From contig JPHH03000020.1 of NCBI GenBank assembly GCA_000750105.3, positions 1 through 64,000 on the forward strand: a DNA stretch of 64,000 nucleotides. The letters run 5' to 3'. The translations under genes and the position numbers were made by a program. This document shows positions 55,206 to 64,000 of this stretch, in pieces (the stretch's first letter is position 1; each line of letters starts with the position of its first letter). A model generated the notes under the pieces. The model was not told where the DNA came from, searched no databases, and worked only from the letters and a program-made list of their open reading frames with translations. This DNA is from Tolypocladium sp. Sup5 PDA-1. Its lineage: Eukaryota > Ascomycota > Sordariomycetes > Hypocreales > Ophiocordycipitaceae.

Positions 55206-55907
55206 TCAGTCCGCTTTCCTATACCGCCTCTTGCCATCCATAATCCTGTACCATCCGAGCCTGCCACTATAATGACTTGTCCAGGGACAAGTGGCATATT
55301 TGATGTAGGCGGTCTTATCTGCTCGTGGCTCGTGGAGGATCATCATCTCACAGTGTTTAGTGTGGTGAGAGTCAGCAATATAGCCATCCAACTGTTCTCC
55401 GTTCATCGCCGCACGCTGGGTCTTCCTCCAGGTGTATGTGCAGTGAATTATATTGAACTCATAGTCCACGAATATTTCGTCCCACTCGCCCTTCAGGACT
55501 TCGTACTGAGGGATCGGTGGGTTCGTCATGTTCGCGTCTCGAAAGAAGAGCCAGTCGCGCCGTTGTAAGAATTCGGCAGCCAGTTCACTGTCGTGGCACC
55601 GCTGGGGCACCCAACCCATAATGACCACATCGAAGACGCATTCAAGTTTGCGAGCCTCTGAAGGAGATTCGCCGCACTCTTCTGGAGCCTGAAGTTGCAG
55701 CTGGTCGCCTTGTTTGGACTGACTCCTGTGGTCGAAGTCTGCTGTGACCAGAACGGCCGCTAGGGCTATCGTGCTGAGAGTGATGAAAATAAACATCCAT
55801 AATCGGGATTGACGCTTTATCTGAGCATGGCCACGAACATAATCATCTTCAGGAGACATAGGTTTGTCGGGATCATCTGGTGGGTGTTGATATAGGTGGG
55901 GATCCAT
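55206..55907 (-). CDS. UstYa-family (DUF3328) oxidative RiPP-maturation protein, copy 1
   Basis: This is a 233-residue, single-exon protein. A hydrophilic N-terminus is followed by one membrane helix at about 36-56 (WMFIFITLSTIALAAVLVTA) and a lumenal domain. The DUF3328 traits are ECVFDVVIMGWVPQRCHD, the first His-Cys element in FNIIHCTYTWRKTQRA and the second, DGYIADSHHTKHCEMM, plus a final TCPWTSHY. In ustiloxin and related pathways UstY proteins are needed for oxidative cyclisation of the peptide, probably as copper- or metal-dependent enzymes in the secretory pathway. The start ATG at 55907 gives the usual short cytosolic tail. It is convergent with the precursor 571 bp away. Confidence 0.9.
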   Translation of the reverse strand: MDPHLYQHPPDDPDKPMSPEDDYVRGHAQIKRQSRLWMFIFITLSTIALAAVLVTADFDHRSQSKQGDQLQLQAPEECGESPSEARKLECVFDVVIMGWVPQRCHDSELAAEFLQRRDWLFFRDANMTNPPIPQYEVLKGEWDEIFVDYEFNIIHCTYTWRKTQRAAMNGEQLDGYIADSHHTKHCEMMILHEPRADKTAYIKYATCPWTSHYSGRLGWYRIMDGKRRYRKAD

Positions 55908-56611
55908 TCCGTGGTCTTCTGTGCAAGTGATGTTGATTCAGGATGAGCCAGGGAGAGGTGAGAAACATCGCACTGAAACTCGGCGCCTCCCAACAACTGC
56001 GGGTGGTGACTTTGACTGCAGTATCCAACGCAACGGGGATTTAGGAGCTTGCGAGGTAAAAACTGCTGTTGGTCGACAGTAGTTGATGCGCCCAAAATAC
56101 CACACCTGGTGTTCAAGAAACGAGCTTGCTGTACGATATGTACTTGGTACTTGCAGGCCGCCAAGACAGACACTCGGATGAGGCGGCAAGGCTATGGTGC
56201 ATAAGTGGCAGGGTCTAAGACTTGGAACCAAGTTGATTCCTATTTGAGACTGCCATGCAGGCTGACCAACACGAAAAGTGACTTGGCTGCATCCGTCCAG
56301 AATTGGTCATCGCCGATATTATGTTCCACTGCCATCGAAGGATACATTGTATGATAGGTACCTGCGTCCCAGACCTCCACAGCTGGCATGGGGATGATGA
56401 GGACAGCTTATTCATCCTCATTGTATGGTCTATCCATCCCGGCTCACTTGGTTAAGGAGAAAACGACACCATCGGGCTCAACTACCCATCCAATATATGA
56501 ATGTGACCTCGTTAATATCACTCCTTCTTAGTCCCTAGTAGTGAAATATGATTGAGCTTCTAATATATCTAATTGCTTATACAAAAGCTCAGAGAGCCTG
56601 ATGTGACTGTA
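55908..56611. other. Intergenic between UstYa copies 1 and 2
   Basis: This is the promoter side of copy 1 and the 3' side of copy 2. No gene was recognised. Confidence 0.5.
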
Positions 56612-57649
56612 TTAGAAGACGCTTTCCACGACAGACGCCCCATCGTATCTGTCAACCATCCATCTTTGAAGTGCCTCAAAGTTCCGGCAGGTATGAGGCA
56701 TATCCGAGTCGACATAGTTTCTCCCAAGTGAAGGGTAGAACTTAGTTGGTATGGGTGTCATGTCCCCCGAGCACATAATGTACTGTCTGATCTGCTCGAT
56801 ACAGTGATCCTGGTGTTGATTATCATTTTTTGCCCTTGGCTCATGGCTGTGCCCATGAGAAACGTAGAAATCGGGGTTCAGCGCCTTTCGCATATTGTTC
56901 TTGGGAGAAGAGTTTCATGGTCAGCCCCAGTCCAACGCGCAAAGCGAAGAGACTTACCAGACAATGGAGGGTATGGAACACATCCAGTCTGTAATATTGT
57001 GAGCTAAGGAATGACTTTCGGCGAAACAGGAGGCGGAGGGAATGAGGAGCATCTACTGACCCAGCAACGTAGCCACCTCGTTGTTTATCCCAATAATCGT
57101 CGATAGACTCTCCCCATGAAGCCACTGCCTCTTCTCGTGTAATGACAATGTAGCGACCTGATAAAATACCGTCAGAAGAGTGTAAATCTGACTACTACGG
57201 CCGGAGATAACTTACCCCACGTGAGATTGTCCCAGTTGGAGTCGATCTCAGGATATTCGATGGGATCACCCACATACTTGATGGGGTCCGGGTTAGGGAT
57301 GAACATATTGCCATGCTCATCAAACGCCGGTGAACCTGTAAAGCGATGCGGAGCGGCTTTGATATGTTGTCGGGCCGTGACTACATATCATGAGCATACT
57401 GTACATCGGGAACTTAAAACTGTGGGCTGGCTGACCAAAGTCTGTTGCGTATCCAGTCGCAAATGTGCCCAACTTCCCTGTTTCCTGTAGACTTTTCTCC
57501 AAAAGCATTGCGAGCAGTAAGGACAGTGAAGCAAAGCACGCCGACAAAGTCCAGGGGATGGCAGGATGAAGCCATAATGGGCGCGGGCGTTCTAACCCTC
57601 GCTTTTCGTCTCCTTCTTCATCAACCAAGGACACGGGAGAGTACTTCAT
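56612..57649 (-). CDS. UstYa-family (DUF3328) protein, copy 2
   Basis: The predicted protein has 264 residues from five exons: 57436-57649, 57216-57380, 57061-57157, 56958-56988 and 56612-56899. Introns are 55-72 bp. One membrane helix lies at about 28-50 (IPWTLSACFASLSLLLAMLL). The lumenal domain shows RFTGSPAFDEHGNM, WDNLTWGRYIVITREEA, the first motif DVFHTLHCLNNMRKAL across a splice junction, and the second motif HQDHCIEQIRQYIMC. These are the classical HxxHC pairs of UstYa. The 31-bp exon carrying the first motif was found by frame and motif. It is divergent from copy 3 across 1.45 kb. It resembles the canonical UstYa subtype more than copies 1 and 3 do. Confidence 0.9.
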
Positions 57650-59099
57650 TTCGCGAGTATTGAGAGGACGATGTAAGGTGTTCTGATGAAAGACACACAA
57701 AACCGTGGGGAAGATCCAATGCTCGTAGGGAAGGCAAGTGGTGGAGTTGTGGAGCTGGGAGTGCAGTTCAGAACTACTGGTCTAGTTGACCTGGACCGGG
57801 GACGACGGACCTACCTGAAAAACGATCGTGCTCCCCCGACCCCCGAAACCGGATGCTATGAGAGGAATAAGCGTGGTAGAATGGTAGTAATTGCCTGGCA
57901 TCATGCAGTCTGAAGAGTACTATCCGGAATCCTGCTGCCAACTCAGGCGAACCGAGGAAACTAGCGTCTATTGACGTACGTCCATGGCCGCATGTACAGT
58001 GTACAGAGCCTGATATCATAGGTCCGGTTAATCAGGATGGGATCTTATTTCCTCTCCGTGCCACAATTGCCGTGGCGTCAGGATTCAAGCTGCTTCTCCC
58101 TTGTACATATGTATGGGCTGTTAGTTTGGACCAGGGATTGAGGAACCTCTGTATCCGGTCTGCCCACGCCACGATCGCACAGAATCCTACGGCCAGAGTC
58201 AAACAGGCAGCCTCATATGGAACACCCGTAACGGTTACTTCGCAGGTTGACTCTCCAGTTGCCGGCCTGGCGCTCTCGTTCGGCCACGGATAAACGCCAG
58301 AGGCGCGCTTTTTGACTTGGCTACTGGCAACTACCTAATAGAGCCAACTTGCATATCGGTTGCCAGATCTTAGCCAACCAGGATCCTGTTCCGTCCAACA
58401 GGTCCACGTTTGTGTGTCGTACTCGACATAGTTTCCAGGCCGTTGGGTCCGCGGCTGTTGCTTTATTAAGACTAGCATTCACAGTGCGCGTCAAGAGAAG
58501 TGACATTGGTGCTTCTCGGACCGAATGCTCAACCCGAAGGATCGGTTACATATGCGAGAATGTGTTTAGAACCAACAGCGAGCGGGGTATCGCTATGCAT
58601 TGTTCGCTGGTTTATTTCATACTGGTTGCATACCTTACACACGCAGTCGGCAAGCCTGTGGGTTCCGTAAGGCATACACGCCAAACGTAGCTTAGAGTCA
58701 ACCGGATTGCCATATCGTCACTCGCTGTTCTACTGCTTGTACTGGCTGGTATCTGAACATGGAAGGAAAGTGATTCATCTTAGGGTTACGCAGTGAAACG
58801 TTACCTTCGGTTCTATCCAAACAAGGCAGCAGCCGACCAAGTATAGCCAAGTATAGGTGCTTAGACACGAGGTAAGTTCCGTTCTGCAGTCTCTGAGACG
58901 TTGGTGATTGTGTTGGAAATGATTCAAGTGCTCTTCCAAGCCTCTTTCATAGGTCTCCTTCCGGCGCCAGTCACTGTCTCTGCCTTCATCTACCTTTACT
59001 GGTACCGGTCCCCCAAGCTGCTCAGACTACTGTCCCTAACCTTCGTCAAACATCCTCACATCCCTTATTACCTACCATATAGGATTCTACTTCATTACC
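57650..59099. promoter_or_regulatory. Divergent intergenic region between UstYa copies 2 and 3
   Basis: This probably holds both promoters. A 31-codon plus-strand frame near 58593-58690 starts MHCSLVYFILVAYLTHAVG and could encode a small secreted peptide, but support is weak. Nothing else was recognised. Confidence 0.4.
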
Positions 59100-59856
59100 A
59101 TGGCATACAACATAGCGAGTGCCTCTAAAGCTTCATTCGAAGGCTCGCTTGCGAGTGACGAGGGATCCGGGATGACGTTGCTCGGAGAGCACAGTGCTGC
59201 CTTGTCCAGAGGTCGCTCTCGCAAGACGTCGATTATACTCAAGCTCCTTGCCGGGACTGTGGCGCTCATATGTGCATGCTCCCTATTCTATACGACCGCC
59301 ACGGTCCACATGATTGCCACAAACTCCGGTGAACGCCAGGACTACGGCGACTGTGGCGAGAAGGACTCGGTTGAGCAGGCTCGCGCCAACGGCTGCGTCT
59401 TCGACCCCATCGGCTGGTCCTGGATGCGGCCAGAATGCTTCGACGAGGACTTGGCGAATGAGTTCCTTAACCGCACGGCATTTTCCTTCCATACAGACCC
59501 GAAGCTGGGCAAGGACTCCATGGTTCCTCTCGAGGTGGTCTTCCGTGGTGATCATCCGAGGCTCTTCACCCAGAAGGAGTACCACTACGTTCATTGCACG
59601 GTAAGTGTCCATCGGGTTCCTCCCCATCCAACTCGGGCTCTTGCTAACAGCTGAAAACCAGTACATGTGGAAGAGAATGCACAGGGCAATCATCAACAAT
59701 CTTCCCATCGACAGCTACATGGCGGCATGGCACCACACAGATCATTGCGAGAAGGTGCTCTTGAATGACTATATGCACGAGGATATCCAGTGTACGCCAG
59801 ATATGGTTTGCCCGACGTGGCTGCTAGCGTCATGGACCTCTTGCCAGCGCTACTAG
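59100..59856 (+). CDS. UstYa-family (DUF3328) protein, copy 3
   Basis: The predicted protein has 231 residues from exons 59100-59600 and 59662-59856. The 61-bp intron has GTAAGT, a GCTAAC branch and acceptor CCAG. One membrane helix (IILKLLAGTVALICACSLFY) follows a 45-residue tail. The lumenal part has GCVFDPIGWSWMRPECFDED, the first motif YHYVHCT-YMWKRMHRA, the second motif DSYMAAWHHTDHCEKVL and a final MVCPTWL. Its order and spacing match copy 1, so the two are paralogues of one subtype. The first His-Cys motif lies at the splice junction. A role in peptide oxidation is inferred from family and position. Confidence 0.9.
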
Positions 59857-60577
59857 AGCGCCACAGCGTGCCTCGACGGCTCAACAAGCAGCAATACACC
59901 ATCATGTGGGAAGCAAGAGTGATGAGACCCCAGTGGAAGAATCATGGTTGAAGACTCATTTGCAGTCGAAGGGCAGCACTGATTCATGAGTATTCCCAAT
60001 ATCGCTTTGCCAAGATATGTTGCAGTTCTGGACGGCAGACCATGTCTTGGCAGCGAGTAGTAATTCAAATACTTCAAATTCTACCTTGTGTTCTTTCTAC
60101 TCCATCAGAATGCTTGTTTGCCTACTAGTGAAGCCTTGGCCAGCAACGCTGTGTGACGCACTGAACAAGGCGCCTCCGCTCCAAGAAAACTTGATTGGCC
60201 CTGGCACCTGGATGCTTATAGACGTATACTACGTGGTCTCGTACGACGTAATTAAACTTCTACAGCGCATTTCAGCCTACTTGAATAGTGTAATAGAGTA
60301 ATTCTCAATCTAACTTCCATTTTTCATTACTGGAGAGAGACTTTGTCGACGGCACGGCGCCAGCTAGCATGAATGGAACAGACTTGTTGCGTGATAAGTG
60401 GGCAAGTCGATAGAACACTACAGCACGGACACGTTATCACGGCAAATATCGAGTCATCGAAATGTAGCCTCTGCATCTGCTGATATTCTGTCTCCCACGC
60501 TTATTCGTGAGATTTGCGCATGCGCAAGCAGACTTGGTGTCCCAAATTCTAGCAAATGCCCCGTCGCGTGCCGTAGG
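59857..60577. other. Intergenic between UstYa copy 3 and the 2OG oxygenase
   Basis: The two genes are convergent here. No gene was recognised. Confidence 0.5.
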
Positions 60578-62194
60578 TTAACACTCTTTTCTCGGTGGAA
60601 TGGTCACCAGAATGGCACAGCCTGAGTACATAGTTTCCGCGTTTGCTTGGTTGCCGTACTGGTACATGCCCTTAGTTGACTGCTCAGGGAGAGGAACTTG
60701 GAAATGCTGCTTACCGCCGTGTACACCAGCTGCAGTTCGGACTTTGCCGGCTTCGTAAGCCATTGAATAGGCTCGCGGCTGTAGGCACCCCAACGCTGGT
60801 ACATATCATGATAGTCTTCGATCATCTCTACCTCGTATTGTCCATCGACATGGATGCCAAACTTGCGTCCGATAATCCATTCAGACGGCATCTCAGATGG
60901 CATCTTTGCCCGGCGACGCATGGCCCACGCAGACGTAGGGGGTTCGGGGTCGTTATACCAGTCCAAGAAATTCTCTCGGGCGTCGCCGTCCATTTTGATG
61001 ATTGGTGCGATCTTAGGATGGAGGTCCAGAGTTCGGAAACTTTCCCAGAGCACTGCATCGACGCCCTTCAACGTGTCCGGGAGGGGTGTCTCCGTCTCGT
61101 GGTTGTAGGCGTAGACGTGCGAGCACCAGAAGCCGAGTGTGCCACCTACGTGTGCCTAGGTTAATAAAGAACATGCTCGTTGTTAGGTGAGTGGTTATGT
61201 CTCACCTTGGCCGCCAAATGGATCCTGGCCCAGCATGGCCTTGACTGCCTGGAACAGGGGCAGATGGGCCGGATCGAGCGTCGGAGACACACCCGTCAGA
61301 CGCCCAGCGCCGCGGACGGCGTACAGGTTGTAGGTCAGGGTCAGTCGATGGCCGCTGGTGACCTCGAGGACCTCGTGCTCGCAGTCGCTATAGAAAGCGG
61401 CCCAGCAGATGCCTGCATGGTCGGGGTCGTCTCGGCTACTGCTCCAGTCGAAAACCATCTCCTCGCCTTTGTGGCGGACCTTGAGCTGGCCGCCCTGGTG
61501 CTCCACGGGGAGACAAACCACGAGGGAGCCAAACTGGGAGGGGGAACGGGGAGTGTCGACATGTGGTTTGAATTTCCCTGAAGAGCCAGAGTACACCTAG
61601 TACAACGCCCAGTTAGCAACAGCATACCTATCACTTGAAGGGTTTCGGACTCACGTTGAGCTTGTACAGTTCGGCTTGGACGGCGCGATGGGTGAGGGAA
61701 TCGACGACGCTCGGCAGCAGTACTTGGGCCACGGCATCAATGATGCCCAGCGAGTAAGGGTCGAATGTAGTGCAAAAGGCAGTCGGGTCCATCTTGCGGG
61801 CCTTGCGGTAGCTCTCGTCGTAGACGTCTTCGCCACCACGGCCAAAGGTAGCGGGCTGAGAGTGTTGGACGAGTCGGTCCATGTCGGCGTCAGCTCCTGG
61901 GCCCAGCGGCAGGGTGAGTTTGGCACAAGGAGCAGCTTGGGCGTCAATAGTTCCGGCCGCATCCCAACGAATGGTGACGGGACTGGATGTTTTCTGCTGA
62001 TCGCGCTGGGGAAGCGGTGCTGCGTGGGCTTGGCTTTTGCCCTCGCTGCCCTGGCCCCTGGGCTCGCGGATAGGAATCACTCCGCCGCACGCGAAAAGAT
62101 GACTCTGGTTTTCTAAAATAACCCTGAGGCACTCGAGGGGCTCGTTTTCGCTGAAGCTTCCTGCGCTACCTGCTGGCGTTGGGCCGGATGACAT
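60578..62194 (-). CDS. 2-oxoglutarate/Fe(II)-dependent oxygenase (prolyl-4-hydroxylase-like fold)
   Basis: The predicted protein has 480 residues from exons 61655-62194, 61206-61596, 60715-61145 and 60578-60658, with introns of 56-60 bp. The iron triad is His 192 and Asp 194 in KFKPHVDTPRS and His 254 in CEHEVLEVTSGHR, with Arg 264 positioned to bind 2-oxoglutarate. The third acceptor (CGTAG at 61146) and the last exon, which restores QLVYTAYGNQANAETMYS, were chosen by frame and family. No signal peptide is visible. These enzymes hydroxylate or desaturate carbon centres. Beside the RiPP genes it could tailor the peptide, though a cytosolic enzyme would need its substrate outside the secretory pathway, and unlinked functions are possible. 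Confidence 0.85.
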
Positions 62195-62906
62195 GATGAA
62201 TGGCGTTGGATTGCACTGAAAGCTGTTTGGCGGTCGGGCAGATTGAGTGAGAAGGAGAAGTAGCAGAGGTGATTTATTGTCCTTCAAGTACAAACTGCTT
62301 CCATTCTGCGCACGGTAGCCCAGCGTTGCGGCCCTCCTCTTCCATCAGAGTCAACTCCAAGGCAGCTGTGCCGTGGCGCCTGGCAGCGGCGTGGCTCCGT
62401 GCACCGAGATGTGCTCAGTGCCTGCACTTCAAGGCGACCATCGTCACGCAGCGTCAGACGAGTTCACGATGTTCCAGCAACTCTTCGCTGCAGCTTATCG
62501 GAGCCAATCGGGTCTGCGACGGTATTGTGTTGTGTCTCGGATCTCGGTGATGCATGACCTCCCAGCAGTACTCCGTACGTCACGCAGCAAACAAGAGTCC
62601 TGCTGGCTGTCCATTCAAGTTCATTTCTGTCAGAGACAGGCTGAATATTCCCATTGATGACTTTCAAATTCTCCTGCAGGCATCGCTTTCCATCAGATAG
62701 GTACGCGTGCTGACTCGAATGTGCTCTATTATCGTCAAGCCGCGTTCGAGGTTGCTATGCAGGTAGCAGTCTGCAGGATCCCAAATGGGCACAACAGTCT
62801 TCGGCAAGCTTCCGACGCCTGCAACAGTGGCAATATCCTTGGGCCACCGTTATCGCTGGAAAACTCTGACCCCATGTTCACTTTCTGGTGCCCGAGGTGC
62901 GGGCTC
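62195..62906. other. Intergenic between the 2OG oxygenase and the regulator
   Basis: No gene or clear element was recognised. Confidence 0.5.
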
Positions 62907-64000
62907 TTACTCTGTACTGTAGATAAAATCCAAGCTCAACGGCCAATTGTCCATGTCGAAACTTTGATCCAACGACGGCCAATTCATGTCAGTGGTATAC
63001 TGCACGTCTCCCAACGCCGCACTTTTGAGCTTGAGTTTCGCGTTCGTCTTGTCTCTGGACACGACAACCAACTGCTGAGCCGTGTTCAAGGCCTCCTTGG
63101 CAAGATGCGTGTCCAATGTGTCGGCGATGCTACGAAGGCGACCCATGGCTACGGGTAGCAGGGCTAAAAACGCATCGCTGTCGACGTAGAGACCGATGCA
63201 GACAGTTTGGAACGGAACGCTCAGAAGATTCCACCAAAAGCCATGGACAGTGAACAGCCCATGAATGCTCTCTAATGCCTTGTCCAGTATCGTGATGGAG
63301 GAGCTGCTGATCGATTCGTCTGGGAGAAGACGGGCGGAAACATATCTCCGCAGCATGCCCATGCAGACTTCGGCCTTGAAGATGGAGACGATTGCGGAAT
63401 TGTCGGGTATGCCCTGGAGTCGTCTGAATTGGTCACTCATGGCTTGCGAGCTGAGTCCATGTTTCGCCTCCTCCTCGACTCCGTCGAGGATTTGCGCCAA
63501 GGAAACGACATGTTCAATATGGTCATCGGGACTCGAAGCAGGCGGCGAGCATGTCGTATGGGAAAGCTTCACCGGACTGATGCCATAATCCACACTCAGC
63601 AAAGAGTTCAGGCACCGTGCTACCCAGTAATGTCGCCGACGGGTTTCACACTCGTCGTGACTAAACAGGGCTTTCCCGGACGCGCCGATAGTTTGTCTCG
63701 CGGAGATGTCGCGGTGCAAGCACAGCATCTCGGCCATGTGCATGGCCGTCTGACTTGCAAGAGAGGCAACGGCCGGCCGCGTCGTCAGACGTACATAGAG
63801 CGTTCGCAGTATCCATCCGGCGACAGAGTCGAGATCAACCAAAGCTACCGGGGCAGAGAGAGCATAATCCATAACTGAACAGGAGTACTTGACCAGCGCC
63901 GCCTCCAGTGGGTGGTTGGGCTCCGCAAAGAACGACCCGAGTGCTGCCACGCCGGCGACTACGGCGCCAAAATTTGGCTGGGTCTCGAGAGAGTCCCAAT
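62907..64000 (-). CDS. Fungal-specific transcription factor, C-terminal part (cut by window end)
   Basis: The minus-strand frame is open to the window edge and encodes about 364 residues of a fungal transcription factor middle homology region. Recognisable parts are LYVRLTTRPAVASLASQTAM, HMAEMLCLHRDI, CETRRRHYWVARCLNSLLSV and DYGISPVKLSHTTC. The expected N-terminal DNA-binding domain, probably Zn2Cys6, would lie beyond base 64000 and is not seen. Its place at the end of the UstYa/2OG block makes it a candidate pathway regulator, by position only. Confidence 0.85.
   Translation of the reverse strand, partial: WDSLETQPNFGAVVAGVAALGSFFAEPNHPLEAALVKYSCSVMDYALSAPVALVDLDSVAGWILRTLYVRLTTRPAVASLASQTAMHMAEMLCLHRDISARQTIGASGKALFSHDECETRRRHYWVARCLNSLLSVDYGISPVKLSHTTCSPPASSPDDHIEHVVSLAQILDGVEEEAKHGLSSQAMSDQFRRLQGIPDNSAIVSIFKAEVCMGMLRRYVSARLLPDESISSSSITILDKALESIHGLFTVHGFWWNLLSVPFQTVCIGLYVDSDAFLALLPVAMGRLRSIADTLDTHLAKEALNTAQQLVVVSRDKTNAKLKLKSAALGDVQYTTDMNWPSLDQSFDMDNWPLSLDFIYSTE

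Noticed and set aside
58349..58690. Short plus-strand frame ending in a possible secreted 31-residue peptide
   Set aside because: Only a hydrophobic stretch supports it; no repeat, dibasic site or homologue known to me.
1..64000. tRNA genes, rRNA genes and CRISPR arrays
   Set aside because: No complete T-arm plus acceptor pairing or regular spaced repeat was seen by eye; a covariance-model scan would be decisive for tRNAs.

Overview
The window is genomic DNA of a filamentous ascomycete, most likely a Sordariomycete and possibly Hypocreales. The evidence is short introns (about 45-130 bp) with GTRNGT donors and CTAAC/CTGAC branch sites, Zn2Cys6 regulators, DAL5-type transporters, UstYa (DUF3328) proteins, and blocks scarred by repeat-induced point mutation (RIP). 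I saw no rRNA, tRNA or CRISPR array.

Layout. (1) 1-8.3 kb is a repeat island. An opposite-strand Ty3/gypsy gag relic is interrupted by a chromovirus relic whose two 421-422 bp LTR-like ends are in inverted, not direct, orientation. Most of this DNA has almost lost CpA and TpG. (2) 8.9-12.5 kb holds a GNAT acetyltransferase, a second RIP patch and a broken ankyrin-repeat gene. (3) 12.5-31 kb looks like a galactoside catabolic cluster: intracellular GH31, DAL5-type MFS, secreted GH27 alpha-galactosidase with a C-terminal lectin domain, secreted GH35 beta-galactosidase, a second DAL5-type MFS, a regulator with two tandem Zn2Cys6 domains, and a D-galactonate dehydratase (DgoD) orthologue. (4) 31-50 kb is mainly housekeeping: amino-acid permease (with a broken partial copy beside it), NOB1, NOP10, S-adenosylmethionine decarboxylase, CFD1, a four-helix membrane protein and a CobW/COG0523 GTPase. 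(5) 50-53.5 kb holds a maltose-acetyltransferase-like protein and a double-GFA protein. (6) 54.3-64 kb is a candidate ribosomally synthesised peptide (RiPP, dikaritin-type) cluster: a secreted precursor with five 17-residue repeats separated by Kex2-type Arg-Arg sites, three UstYa-family proteins, a 2-oxoglutarate/Fe(II) oxygenase and a fungal transcription factor cut by the window end.

How the genes may work together. In the galactoside cluster, GH27 and GH35 would release galactose from plant polymers outside the cell, the MFS proteins would import sugars or sugar acids, GH31 would act on an imported alpha-glycoside, and the dehydratase would feed a De Ley-Doudoroff-like galactonate route. 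The double zinc-cluster protein is the obvious local regulator. In the RiPP cluster the precursor would enter the secretory pathway and be cut at Arg-Arg, and the UstYa proteins and 2OG oxygenase would oxidise the released peptide. The repeat contains Trp but no Tyr or Phe, unlike the well-known dikaritins, so the product is probably new. Exon boundaries were read by eye from splice consensus and frame continuity.
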